Of a stretch of 64,000 bases of DNA, positions 25,024-33,350 are shown in pieces. Origin of the DNA: an uncultured bacterium. Its GTDB lineage: Bacteria; Cyanobacteriota; Vampirovibrionia; Gastranaerophilales; Gastranaerophilaceae. A model generated the notes under the pieces. The model saw only the letters and a program-made list of their open reading frames with translations, had not been told where the DNA came from and searched no databases. Made by a program: the position numbers and the translations under genes. The stretch is taken from the NCBI GenBank assembly GCA_949296245.1, contig CASFNW010000003.1, positions 30,016 to 94,015 on the forward strand, given 5' to 3'. How positions within the stretch are numbered: the stretch's first letter is position 1; each line of letters begins with the position of its first letter.

Positions 25024-26882
25024 AATTTATTTGTTTTTATCAAGCTTTCTATATTCTTATATAAATCAAATTCAGTGTTTTTCTTTTGAAAAATAATATT
25101 TCTTGATTTGTCTTTTTCAACGGAGTGTCTGAGCATTTTGTTTAAAAAATGCGGAACTATAAAACCGAGTACTGCCATATTTGTAATCAAAGATACCCAG
25201 TATAAAATTGCTCCAATATTTTTTGTTTTCTTAATTACATCCGGAGAAACATTTTTCAGGTTATCCAGTTGCCTGAAACGTCTTGTCGGCAGCAAAAAGC
25301 TTTTTAGAAAACCTATTTTTTGACCTTTATACTTATCTGTATTCATAATCTTTGTACCTAAAAAACGGTCGGAGAGTCTGCCTAAAATGTTATTTATTAA
25401 GAAATCCCCGCCGAAAAACATTACAAAAGTGGCTCCTTCTCTTGCTGTTCTGTCTCTTAATTCGTATTTGTCACGGGAAGAAGGCAGCTTTGCCAAAAAG
25501 CCTGTAAATGCCCACTTCATAGCATTAACTGTTTTTGACATACTTACGCCGGACGTGTAGTTAAAATTTTGAGCATTATTTTTTATTATGTTTGCTGTTG
25601 TCGAACTTAGTCCTTTTGTCACAACTTTTGATAGTAAAACACCGGGAATGAAGGCAAATGCAAGTGTGCCGGCAAGACGTTTCAATTTACTTTTTCTATG
25701 TTCTTTTTTTGATATTTCTTTTTCTTCAAGCATATTAAAGGTTGCTGAAAAACCTTTTCGTCCGGTTTTGTATTCGGTGATTCCTGTTGCAATCCACGGG
25801 ATACTGCCCATCAAAAGTCCCGTGGAGATAAAATCGGAACGTAATATCTGTTCATGTGCTTTTAAAAGCTTCGTTTTTAAATCTTGTTCTTTACCTTTAA
25901 ATCTTTGTAGTATATTTTCAAAATCAGCTTCCGCTTTCAGTTGTTTTGCCGATTCTCTTATGCCTTTTATCATTGTTTGGGTATCTTTTGTCAGATATTC
26001 TTTTGAAACCTGGATAATTTTCTTTTCATTGTTTGCAAAGTTTTTTACGATACTGTTTTTAGACAAAAAGAATTTGTTGTACCTTGGCAGCAAAAATAAA
26101 GGCATTATAAAGGCAAAAGTCACACTGAGTGTAGACATTCCTATTCTCTCAAGCGCCTCTTCTTTTGTATTAGACATAATCGCATTAGGGATTGCACAGC
26201 CGCCAATATTTGTCAGCCCTCTGTTTAAAAGAGTATGAGCCTGAATAAAGGCTGTTGCATCATATAGGCCTCCTTTAAAATTTAATGCAGAATTTTTTCT
26301 TGTATTTAAATAAAGCAGATTAAGCTTTTTATCCAGTATTTTATATTCCTCAGGTGACATGCCGTTCTTATAAAACTGTTTTTCGTATTCAATGCCTTTT
26401 GGGAAAACTTTTTGTTTCAAAATCTGATATCCTTCATAAGGATTGTCTGTATTTAGAACGGATTTTTCTAAAGGACATTTTATCTTTAAATTTTTGTCTA
26501 ATACACTGTCTGTTATTTGATCTGCTTTGCAGTTTATACCTTGTTTTATAAAAAATTCCTGTGCCGACTTTGTCATTATCGGAGTTGTGATATTTTTTGC
26601 ATTTCCGTACGCAAACAGAATTGCAGAAGCCTTGCTTATTCTTCTGTCTACAATATAGCAGTCTTTAAAGTCGTTATTAAAATCTTTTAATGCCAGAAAA
26701 ACAGGTTTCAGATTTCTCTGGTTGTAATAATGTATTTGACCGTTTTTGTATATGGCAAGAGTGTGTTTATCAAGATTTTTTAGCATTTCATTTACCTGCT
26801 GTGCTGTAGGAACGGCAGGTTGTTTTATCTTTCTATAACTTGTATTATTGCTTGGTGCGGCTTTATTCAGATGTGTGATCAT
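25020..26882 (-). CDS. DUF1893-like domain fused to membrane protein
   Basis: 620 aa. Residues ~35-150 look like DUF1893 (LAIYKNGQIHYYN, DRRISKASAILFAYGNAK, CPLEKSVL): a small enzyme-like domain of unknown reaction. Residues ~190-620 form a multi-pass membrane part with hydrophobic stretches near 225-265, 345-365, 400-425, 470-490 and 570-600, separated by basic helices. NFKGG (~200) is one of the recurring [SN]FKG motifs of this window. I know no such fusion. The promoter carries a canonical MerR operator with a 19-bp spacer, and the predicted transcript starts only ~10 bases before ATG with no ribosome site, so it may be near-leaderless. Convergent with merR. Confidence 0.72.
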   Translation of the reverse strand: MITHLNKAAPSNNTSYRKIKQPAVPTAQQVNEMLKNLDKHTLAIYKNGQIHYYNQRNLKPVFLALKDFNNDFKDCYIVDRRISKASAILFAYGNAKNITTPIMTKSAQEFFIKQGINCKADQITDSVLDKNLKIKCPLEKSVLNTDNPYEGYQILKQKVFPKGIEYEKQFYKNGMSPEEYKILDKKLNLLYLNTRKNSALNFKGGLYDATAFIQAHTLLNRGLTNIGGCAIPNAIMSNTKEEALERIGMSTLSVTFAFIMPLFLLPRYNKFFLSKNSIVKNFANNEKKIIQVSKEYLTKDTQTMIKGIRESAKQLKAEADFENILQRFKGKEQDLKTKLLKAHEQILRSDFISTGLLMGSIPWIATGITEYKTGRKGFSATFNMLEEKEISKKEHRKSKLKRLAGTLAFAFIPGVLLSKVVTKGLSSTTANIIKNNAQNFNYTSGVSMSKTVNAMKWAFTGFLAKLPSSRDKYELRDRTAREGATFVMFFGGDFLINNILGRLSDRFLGTKIMNTDKYKGQKIGFLKSFLLPTRRFRQLDNLKNVSPDVIKKTKNIGAILYWVSLITNMAVLGFIVPHFLNKMLRHSVEKDKSRNIIFQKKNTEFDLYKNIESLIKTNKF

Positions 26883-26898
26883 GATTTTATCAATATAT

Positions 26899-26929
26899 AT
26901 ATTAACCTTGAGAGTTTACTCTAAGTCAA
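26899..26929 (-). promoter_or_regulatory. MerR-type promoter, 19-bp spacer
   Basis: Minus strand: TTGACT (26929-26924), 19-base spacer, TAATAT (26904-26899). The spacer holds CTTAGAGTAAACTCTCAAG (26925-26907), with a perfect AGAGT-AA-ACTCT core, very like operators of AdhR/NmlR-type MerR proteins. Overlong spacers that the regulator untwists are typical of MerR control. Confidence 0.72.
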
Positions 26930-27002
26930 TAGATGTCGGTTTAGTGACACATAAATTCTTTCAATCGGCATATACAAGGCTGTGTAAAGTCTGCAGTATT
27001 CT

Positions 27003-27734
27003 TTAAACATTTTTCTTTTCAATAAAACGTGCTGCAAACATCCCTGCCTCGAATAAAAGCCATGTCGGTATCCCGAGCATAAGTTGGCTGACAATATCAG
27101 GCGGTGTAAAAATAGCAGCAAGAATAAGAATGCCGACGATTATATAAGGTCTTGCATTTTCAAGCATTTTTACACTCAAAATACCGAATTTTATCCCTAT
27201 CAAAACCGCAAGTGGCACCTGAAACATTAAGCCAAAGGCAAGCATCATGCCGGCTGACAAATTTATAAAGCTTTCCAGTCCGAGTGTTGCCTCCAGTTGA
27301 GCTGTAGAAAATGCTGCTGAAAAGTTCATTATTAAAGGCATTATCATAAATACACAAAAACAAACACCTGTCACAAACAAAAAAGTAGCAAGAACAACAA
27401 GCCAGTCCATAAACTTTCGCTCGTGTTCATACAGCGCAGGCAGAACAAATTTCCGCACCTGCAGTGCAATATAAGGGAATGCCAGAGTAAAAGCTATAAC
27501 AAGCCCTGCCTTTAGCTGTATTACAAAAACTTCCATCGGTGAAAAATAGTGCAGCTTTGTTATTCCCTGAGGCAGAGTATTTCTTATCAAAAAATCAATA
27601 AATTTGGGCGCAGCATAAAACCCTGCAGGTGACAATATTAAAACTGCGACTATAGACCTTATCAGCATACTTCTAAGGGCTTCAAGATGATGTATAAAAG
27701 TTTGCTCTTCCTGTTGTTTATCCTCTGTACTCAT
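27003..27734 (-). CDS. tatC: Twin-arginine translocase subunit TatC
   Basis: 243 aa with six membrane segments and the family pattern FIHHLEALRSMLIRS at the N-terminus (usual TatC: hl-ELR-R), FSPMEVFVIQLKAG and the conserved LPALYEHERK loop. TatC recognises twin-arginine signal peptides and, with TatA, exports folded, often cofactor-loaded proteins. It overlaps the tatA stop by one base (TAATG), so the two are translationally coupled. Last gene of a four-gene operon starting at 30578; the two upstream genes encode proteins with twin-arginine motifs, the likely cargo. Confidence 0.94.
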   Translation of the reverse strand: MSTEDKQQEEQTFIHHLEALRSMLIRSIVAVLILSPAGFYAAPKFIDFLIRNTLPQGITKLHYFSPMEVFVIQLKAGLVIAFTLAFPYIALQVRKFVLPALYEHERKFMDWLVVLATFLFVTGVCFCVFMIMPLIMNFSAAFSTAQLEATLGLESFINLSAGMMLAFGLMFQVPLAVLIGIKFGILSVKMLENARPYIIVGILILAAIFTPPDIVSQLMLGIPTWLLFEAGMFAARFIEKKNV

Positions 27735-27979
27735 TATTTTGAAGAAACTTCTGTCTGTGATTCGGTCTGAGCAGTCTGTATACTTTTAGCCTCTGCTTCA
27801 GCTGCTTTTTGTGCATTTTCTGTTAACTCCTGAGCTTCTTTTTGCAGAGTTTCTTTTGCATTCTTAAACTCATACGCAGCTCTGCCCAATGCCTTAGCAA
27901 GTTCAGGTATTCTCTTCGAACCGAAAAGTAAAAGTATCACAACAAGTATTAAAAATATTTCTGTAAAACCTATAGACAT
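27734..27979 (-). CDS. tatA: Twin-arginine translocase subunit TatA/TatB
   Basis: 81 aa. A single N-terminal membrane helix ending [19 protein letters not shown], the Phe-Gly hinge plus amphipathic helix typical of TatA, followed by an Ala/Gln/Glu-rich tail. It forms the pore of the Tat system. GGAGAAGGTT lies before the ATG. It sits 30 bases after the ferredoxin gene and is coupled to tatC. No separate tatB is present here, so a minimal TatAC system is likely. Confidence 0.93.
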   Translation of the reverse strand: MSIGFTEIFLILVVILLLFGSKRIPELAKALGRAAYEFKNAKETLQKEAQELTENAQKAAEAEAKSIQTAQTESQTEVSSK

Positions 27980-28009
27980 AACCTTCTCCTATTTTATATT
28001 CCATTTTAA

Positions 28010-29335
28010 TTATATCTGACTTTGTTTCTTTATGGAAACAACTTCTATTGCTTGTGCTGGACATATATTCTGACAGGCACCGCAGCCTATACATTTTGCA
28101 GCCAGATATTCAGGTACATTCCCTGCGCTGTGTCTTAAGGCCCCTTTGGGACATACATGCGAGCACAAACCGCATTTTGAACACATATCTCTGTCCAGTT
28201 TTACGAGTCCGATTCTGCAATTTTGTTTTTCATCCAGTGTCATTTTTCTTATTGCACCTGTCGGACAAATATCAGAGCAATTTTTGCAATTATATTCACA
28301 TTTCCCTTTAGAAAAATCAATATGCACTGTTTCATAGTCAGCATCAGGTTTTTTAAGGATTTTCCCTTTGCAGTGTTCTACACATAACCCGCAGTTTGTA
28401 CACTTTTGCGCAAAGTCCTCTGGTGATACTGCCCCCGGAGGCAGTATCGGTCTGTTCTTGAAAGAATCGACAACCGTTTTTGCAATATCTTTGCCTTTTG
28501 CAAGGACACCCGCAGCAACTGCTAGAACCACACCTGTTGTTATAAAATTCCTCCTCGACGGCTCAAATTTAACAGGTACTGAAGTATTCTGTACTCCAAA
28601 TAAGATTCCATGTCCCGGACATTTTGCGACACATCTCATACAGCGTATGCATCTTTCGTTATCAAGAGTTTTTTTCTCGGAGTCTATAGCTCCTGCCGGA
28701 CACTCTTTTTCGCATTGACCGCATTTTTTGCAAATATCCGGTGATATATACATTTTAAAAATACCATATTTTGAACATAATCCAAGAAATGTACCTACCG
28801 GACACAAGGTTGTACAAAATATTCTGTTTTTCCACAAAACCAGTAAAACCAATATTATGAGAGGAGCAAACGTATACAAAGAAACTTCTTTATAATGAAC
28901 AAAACCAGTGATTATATTTCCGAAATTTGAATACGGGTCAAGATATCTGAATATTGCACTAATACCAATAAAAGCGCAAGCAAGTGTAGCCGCCAGTACT
29001 ATATATCTTATGTAATAAAAGTTTGGCGATTTACCGCTTCTTCTTCTGAAAACAGAGCCTATTATATCCTGCAGAATACCAAACGGACAGAATACCGAGC
29101 AGTAAAAACGCCCGAAAACAAAAGCCAATAAAATATTAATAATAACAATAGCAATTGTAATTATTGAAAAATCAACAAACACTCTTGTCAGAGCAGGCGC
29201 AAAATTAAATTGCATAATATACACAGCAGGTTTAAAGTGACTAAAAAAAGCAGTCAATGCAATTATAAAGAATACAAATGTTAGACTCAATCTTATAAAA
29301 TAAGGTTTTTTACTGCCTCTGAAATTTTTAAACAT
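28010..29335 (-). CDS. NapH/NapG-like membrane polyferredoxin
   Basis: 441 aa. Residues ~1-190 are a NapH-type membrane part with two CxxxCP motifs (CSVFCPFG, CTTLCPVG), then two 4Fe-4S motifs (CKKCGQCEKECP, CIRCMRCVAKCP). A second part starts with an internal twin-arginine-like stretch SRRNFITTG plus an apolar helix (~262-285) and carries four more cluster motifs (CTNCGLCVEHC, CKNCSDICP, CSKCGLCSHVCP, CIGCGACQNICP). It reads as NapH fused to a NapG/MauM-type ferredoxin. The role inferred is electron transfer from the quinone pool across the membrane to the exported aldo/keto reductase encoded 1 base upstream. No nitrate reductase is present. Confidence 0.88.
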   Translation of the reverse strand: MFKNFRGSKKPYFIRLSLTFVFFIIALTAFFSHFKPAVYIMQFNFAPALTRVFVDFSIITIAIVIINILLAFVFGRFYCSVFCPFGILQDIIGSVFRRRSGKSPNFYYIRYIVLAATLACAFIGISAIFRYLDPYSNFGNIITGFVHYKEVSLYTFAPLIILVLLVLWKNRIFCTTLCPVGTFLGLCSKYGIFKMYISPDICKKCGQCEKECPAGAIDSEKKTLDNERCIRCMRCVAKCPGHGILFGVQNTSVPVKFEPSRRNFITTGVVLAVAAGVLAKGKDIAKTVVDSFKNRPILPPGAVSPEDFAQKCTNCGLCVEHCKGKILKKPDADYETVHIDFSKGKCEYNCKNCSDICPTGAIRKMTLDEKQNCRIGLVKLDRDMCSKCGLCSHVCPKGALRHSAGNVPEYLAAKCIGCGACQNICPAQAIEVVSIKKQSQI

Positions 29336-29336
29336 A

Positions 29337-30578
29337 CTAAGCGCCTTTAATCTGTCTGTATGCTTTGTCTACTTTTTCAAGAAGTGCAGGGATATCAAGC
29401 CGCTGCGGGCATTTTGTTTTACATAGTCCGCATTTTATACATTTATCTGCTCTTTCTGATTCTTTCAATGCTTCATAATGGCTGATAAATCCATTTTTAC
29501 CCATGCCTGTTGTATCCTGTTTGTATTGATTATAAACAGAAAATATACTGGCAATATCTACTCCTATAGGGCATTCACAGTATCTGCATGTTGTACAGCC
29601 TATTGCCTGTGTTTTCAAATGAGCAGCTATCGCTCTGTCATACACTTCATTTTCTTCTTTAGAGAGCGGTGTAAGATTTGTAAATGTTTTGATGTTATCC
29701 TCCAGATGTTCAGGCAGAGTCATACCGCTAAGCATAGTCAAAATTCCATCCAAACCGGCAAGCCATCTGAACGCCCACGAGGCAACACTCACATCCGGAT
29801 TGTAATCTTTGAGTATTTTTGTTGCAGATGTATTCAAGTTTGCAAGTGCACTGCCTCTTAAGGGCTCCATAACAATAATCGGCAAATTTTCCTTTCTTGC
29901 AATTTCGTATTGTTCTTTACCTCTGCAAGCTTTCCAATCGAGTCTGTTTATCTGCAGCTGGACAAATTCCCATTTGTCATAGTAGTCTATAATTTCCTGC
30001 AAAAGTTCAGGTGTATCATGGTGAGAAAAGCCAAGGTGTTTAATTTTTCCTTCTTTTTTCATTCTTTCCAAAAAAGGAATTACATTATATTTTTTAGTAT
30101 TTTCCCAGTTATGTTTATTCAGACAGTGTACAAGATAAAAATCAAAGTAATCTGTCTGGCATCTTTGCAGCTGTTCATTGAAAATTCTTTCAACATCCTC
30201 TTCTTTTTCGAGCAGCATAACAGGCATTTTGGTTGTAAGGTTAAATGACTCTCTATCATATTTTTTCAGAGCATCTCCCATTGCTTTTTCACTTTTTCCT
30301 CTCATATACATATAGGCTGTATCAAAATAGTTTATGCCTGCATCAATTGCTCTTTGCACCATCTTTTTATTAAGTTCATCATCTATAATTCCGTTTGAGG
30401 TAGTCGGAAGTCTCATTGCTCCAAAGCCTAGCATAGATATGTCAAGATGTTTAAATTTAGTAGTTGTAACTTTTGAAGATGATAAACTATTACTTGTTGT
30501 TCTAAAAGTACATCCGCTTAACAAAACAGCACCGCTTGCAGCCAATAGTGAATTTTTGATAAATTCTCTTCTGTTCAT
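29337..30578 (-). CDS. Tat-lipoprotein aldo/keto reductase with FeS clusters
   Basis: 413 aa. The N-terminus NRREFIKNSL...LLSGC combines a twin-arginine motif (R-R-x-F-I-K) with a lipobox (LLSGC, Cys ~23), so it should be exported folded and lipid-anchored. Residues ~45-330 form an aldo/keto reductase barrel: LGFGAMRLP, D/Y in YFDTAYMYM, K in LTTKMP, H in YLVHCLN (complete D-Y-K-H tetrad). The C-terminal ~70 residues hold ferredoxin-like motifs (CTTCRYCECP, CIKCGLCKTKCP). Cytoplasmic relatives of this layout (YdbC/Fe-S AKRs) exist; an exported form is unusual. A GAGGTAGAG site precedes ATG, and a MerR-type promoter lies upstream. First gene of the operon with ferredoxin, tatA and tatC. Confidence 0.9.
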   Translation of the reverse strand: MNRREFIKNSLLAASGAVLLSGCTFRTTSNSLSSSKVTTTKFKHLDISMLGFGAMRLPTTSNGIIDDELNKKMVQRAIDAGINYFDTAYMYMRGKSEKAMGDALKKYDRESFNLTTKMPVMLLEKEEDVERIFNEQLQRCQTDYFDFYLVHCLNKHNWENTKKYNVIPFLERMKKEGKIKHLGFSHHDTPELLQEIIDYYDKWEFVQLQINRLDWKACRGKEQYEIARKENLPIIVMEPLRGSALANLNTSATKILKDYNPDVSVASWAFRWLAGLDGILTMLSGMTLPEHLEDNIKTFTNLTPLSKEENEVYDRAIAAHLKTQAIGCTTCRYCECPIGVDIASIFSVYNQYKQDTTGMGKNGFISHYEALKESERADKCIKCGLCKTKCPQRLDIPALLEKVDKAYRQIKGA

Positions 30579-30615
30579 CTCTACCTCAAATATTTACCTA
30601 ATGCCTTGTATTTAT

Positions 30616-30646
30616 AATCTATCACCTAATAGCAGCTCTAAGTCAA
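30616..30646 (-). promoter_or_regulatory. MerR-type promoter of reductase/Tat operon
   Basis: Minus strand: TTGACT (30646-30641), 19-base spacer, TAGATT (30621-30616). The spacer contains CTTAGAGCTGCTATTAG (30642-30626), an imperfect dyad matching the perfect one at merR (TTAGAGC/GCTCTAA) with two mismatches. Confidence 0.65.
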
Positions 30647-30873
30647 GTTTTTCATATTATTTTGATAATTCTTCGTAAGAGCCCAAACGGCTTGAAAAAA
30701 GAAGGACAAATTTTACTTTTTCTTATCTAATCTAGTGTTGCAGTTGGCGCCTCGAGCCTGTCTTGGAATACTGACGCTACGGCAAAGCGTGGTTTGTCTT
30801 CGCATGGGGTAAAGCCCCGTCAGATTCCGCTTTGAGCCGTCACTGCTAACCTTTTCAATGTGACATAATTACT

Positions 30874-30910
30874 ATACTGCACGCAAAAGCTTCGCTTGTG
30901 CGTGCAGTAT
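30874..30910 (+). repeat. 17-bp hairpin with TTCG tetraloop
   Basis: Arms ATACTGCACGCAAAAGC and GCTTGTGCGTGCAGTAT pair with one mismatch around TTCG, the very stable UUCG tetraloop. No T-run follows, so it is not a simple terminator; it is more likely part of the repeat region or an mRNA-end stabiliser. Confidence 0.7.
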
Positions 30911-31052
30911 AAAGATTTACGAGCCGTACATATCAAAATGCCCTTCGGGTACGGCTGACGCTTCAGAATGACGTAGGAATAGATTCTTCGATCACTTCGT
31001 TTCCTCAGAATGACGAATGAGACATGTAATAAAATAATCTGTCATTCTGAAC

Positions 31053-31094
31053 ACTCAGCCGAACAAAAAGATTAAGTATAGTTTTGTGAGAGGA
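31053..31094 (+). repeat. GCCGAACAAA hairpin repeat, copy B
   Basis: ACTCAGCCGAACAAAAAGAT opens the hairpin, loop TAAGT, closing arm ATAGTTTTGTGAGAGG. The flanks match copies at 14707, 50763 and 63896 while the stem bases differ. Confidence 0.65.
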
Positions 31095-31211
31095 CGAAGA
31101 ATCCATCACATATAGTCCTTCACTCAGTTCGTTCAACTACACAGCATTGTCAAAATCCGCTGCATAATAAATATTATCAATATTAAAATCTGTCATTGAA
31201 TTGTGTAACAT

Positions 31212-32249
31212 CTACAATTCTGACCCGGATATTTTATTTAGTATTTTATTAAAATCAAAAACACAATCCTTTGCTTTTTTTTGTATCATCTGCGTTTGAA
31301 TTGCTTTTAATTTATCGAATAATGTGTTTAAATCTTCATTTTCATTTAACTCTGAACATGGCAAATCAAACCTGTCAGCGAGTTTCTTTACTTTTGTGTC
31401 ATAACTCAGAGCAAGTGTGGGGATTCCGTATTTTAGCGCAAGAAGGCAGGCATGGTATCTCATACCTATCAAATAATTCAATTCTGCAAAAGACTCTACA
31501 GTATTTTCTATGCTCATTGCATTTATCAGCTTTGTCTTGATATCAGGCTTTAGAAGCTTTAGCTGTGCTTCAAAATGTTTGCATATATCCAAATCAAGTG
31601 CGTCTTGAAATGAATATATATATATTTGCTTATCCGGAAAATAATCAACTACACTTTTTGCAAGATTAAAAAGATATTTTTGAGACAGCCCCTTCCAGCT
31701 TCTTAGCTGTATACCGACCTTGTCTGCAGGATTGTATGCTTTTGTTCTAATATTCCATACGGGGTCTGATACAAGCTCAGGGTTGAGCTTCCAGCTTCTT
31801 AATAAAAAGAGGCTTTTTTCATCCCGTACAGTTATGTATTTACATTTTTTCAGTGCAATTTTTGTAAGCAATTTCCCAAAAATATTTTTTATAGGCCCTA
31901 TTCCCTGTGCAAAAATAATTACATCTTTTTTTAAAAATTCTGCACACAAAATCACAAAAACATAATACAAAAGACTCTTTAAACTCGTTGAATCCTGTAA
32001 AAGGCTGCCGCCTCCGCTTATCAGTACATCGCAGTTTTTCAGAGTTTTTATTATTGACTTTATATTAAATGTGTAAACAGCATTTACTCCGAGGTTAAAT
32101 CCTGTTTTTTCAGGATTTTTTGAAAAGACTGTTATGTAAAAATTGTTTTTCTTTAATTCTTTTGTCAAAACATTTAAAATTGCTTCGTCACCGAAATTGT
32201 CAAACCCGTAATAACCGGAAACCGCAATGTGTTTAACTTTATCAGACAT
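31212..32249 (-). CDS. csaB: CsaB-like polysaccharide pyruvyl transferase
   Basis: 345 aa. The N-terminus VSGYYGFDNFGDEAIL, the VLISGGGSLLQDSTS block (~75-90) and IIFAQGIGPI (~110) are hallmarks of CsaB, which adds pyruvate ketals to cell-wall polysaccharide; in S-layer bacteria and cyanobacteria this anchors SLH-domain proteins. The C-terminal part has LIGMRYHACLLALKYGIPTLA, the PS_pyruv_trans substrate motif. It starts 11 bases after the PfkB kinase gene and has an AGGTACTATT site, so the two form an operon. No S-layer gene is visible in the window. Confidence 0.88.
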   Translation of the reverse strand: MSDKVKHIAVSGYYGFDNFGDEAILNVLTKELKKNNFYITVFSKNPEKTGFNLGVNAVYTFNIKSIIKTLKNCDVLISGGGSLLQDSTSLKSLLYYVFVILCAEFLKKDVIIFAQGIGPIKNIFGKLLTKIALKKCKYITVRDEKSLFLLRSWKLNPELVSDPVWNIRTKAYNPADKVGIQLRSWKGLSQKYLFNLAKSVVDYFPDKQIYIYSFQDALDLDICKHFEAQLKLLKPDIKTKLINAMSIENTVESFAELNYLIGMRYHACLLALKYGIPTLALSYDTKVKKLADRFDLPCSELNENEDLNTLFDKLKAIQTQMIQKKAKDCVFDFNKILNKISGSEL

Positions 32250-32260
32250 AATAGTACCTG

Positions 32261-33199
32261 CTATTGACCGTAATATGCTGAATACACTTCTTCTTTGTAC
32301 GGTGTGGACTTAATCGCGCCCATCCCTTTGCATTGTATTGCCGCATCTATCGCTGCCAGTTTTGCTGCTTCGAATGCTGTCATACCGGAATTTAGCCCGT
32401 GTAAAAATGCACCGTTAAAGGCATCACCGGAACCCGTAGAGTCCACTACTTCTTCTGTTTGAAATTTTATAAAAGTTATATCGCCTTCAAAACCGACAAA
32501 ATATCCTTTGTCCTTTGCTGATTTTACAACGACAATACTTATTCCTTTGTCCCACAAATATTTTATGCATTTGTCCGGTGAATCTATTTCAAAAAGCTTT
32601 ATACAATCGTGTTCCAAACTTAAAAACATAATACTTATGTAGTCTGATATTTCATCAAAGGCATCTTTCGCATCCTGTACTCCCCAGAGTCTCGGGTCAA
32701 AATTTGGATCATATGCCGTTGTCATATTATTTTCAGAGGCTATTTGAAAAGCTTTTTTCACTGCTTCTTTGGCGCTTAAAGAAAGCGATTGTGTAACACC
32801 TGTTGCATAAATAATGTCCGCACTGAGTATATACTCTTTATATATATCATCAATTGAAAGTTTGGTTGCGGCAGTTTTTTTTCTGTAATAAACAAACTCT
32901 TTTTCTTCATTTTCCGGATGTCCGATAAAATATACACCGTTAAACCCGTCAATGAGTTTTACCTGTGATATATCAAGCCCTTCCGACTGCCAGGCGTCCA
33001 TGAGATATTCTCTAAAAGGATCGTTTGCAACCCTTGAAATGTAACCTGCCTGAGAACCGAGTCTCTGGGCTGCTACTGCCGTACACAGAGTGTCACCGCC
33101 GTAATATTTGTCCAGTGTTTTTGAATACGCAAGACTTGTCGGGCTGGAAAGCTCAATAAGGCTTTCACCTATTGTTATAATATCTAATTTTTCACCCAT
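32261..33199 (-). CDS. PfkB-family sugar kinase
   Basis: 312 aa from ATG 33199, chosen because AAGGAT lies 6 bases upstream and the family N-terminus (IITIGESLIELSSP) starts there; a longer ATG at 33247 lacks a ribosome site. PfkB signature: YYGGDTLCTAVAAQRLG (~33-49) and the catalytic anion-hole motif DSTGSGDAFNGAF (D ~251). The family phosphorylates fructose, 2-keto-3-deoxygluconate or ribose; the sequence is nearest in feel to fructokinase/KDG kinases, but the substrate is unresolved. Coupled with csaB downstream, which may hint at a role in surface-sugar supply. Confidence 0.88.
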   Translation of the reverse strand: MGEKLDIITIGESLIELSSPTSLAYSKTLDKYYGGDTLCTAVAAQRLGSQAGYISRVANDPFREYLMDAWQSEGLDISQVKLIDGFNGVYFIGHPENEEKEFVYYRKKTAATKLSIDDIYKEYILSADIIYATGVTQSLSLSAKEAVKKAFQIASENNMTTAYDPNFDPRLWGVQDAKDAFDEISDYISIMFLSLEHDCIKLFEIDSPDKCIKYLWDKGISIVVVKSAKDKGYFVGFEGDITFIKFQTEEVVDSTGSGDAFNGAFLHGLNSGMTAFEAAKLAAIDAAIQCKGMGAIKSTPYKEEVYSAYYGQ

Positions 33200-33251
33200 A
33201 ATATTATCCTTAGAAATGACAATATCATAAGCAATATAATAGAGCAAATTT

Positions 33252-33328
33252 TAATATTAAGAAATGTTAACAAAGTATATACTAAAATAGCAATTTTTTG
33301 AATGGTATATACTTTATATATATAAGAG
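33252..33328 (+). promoter_or_regulatory. Shared promoter module, copy 2
   Basis: ATTAAGAAATGTTAACAAAG runs into GTATATACT, four bases, TAGCAATTTTT, 14 bases, TTTATATATATAAGAG. Block order and spacing equal the minus-strand module at 4290-4211. A second GTATATAC lies directly before the -10-like TATATATA. Confidence 0.68.
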
Positions 33329-33350
33329 TACAAAAGTTGAGAGAAAGAAC

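Larger units (their letters stand above)
30723..31115. repeat. Composite intergenic repeat region
   Basis: The gap 30579-31211 has no gene. It holds a diverged TCTAATCTAGTGTTGCAGTT copy (30727 on); paired hairpins such as TGGGGTAAAGCCCC; a long UUCG hairpin (30874-30910); AGCCGTAC/GTACGGCT; and a palindromic block in which TCAGAATGACG is inverted as GTCATTCTGA and GATTCTTCG as CGAAGAATC (30963-31104). The last type resembles short palindromic repeats widespread in bacterial intergenic DNA. Confidence 0.65.

Noticed and set aside
26921..27121. 66-codon minus-strand frame overlapping the tatC end
   Set aside because: It runs through the tatC 3' end and the MerR operator in another frame and has no ribosome site.
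27003..30578. Periplasmic nitrate reductase locus
   Set aside because: The ferredoxin is NapH/NapG-like, but no NapA, NapB or other nitrate reductase part is present.
33200..33247. Longer PfkB start at ATG 33247
   Set aside because: No ribosome site, whereas the ATG at 33199 has AAGGAT and fits the family N-terminus.
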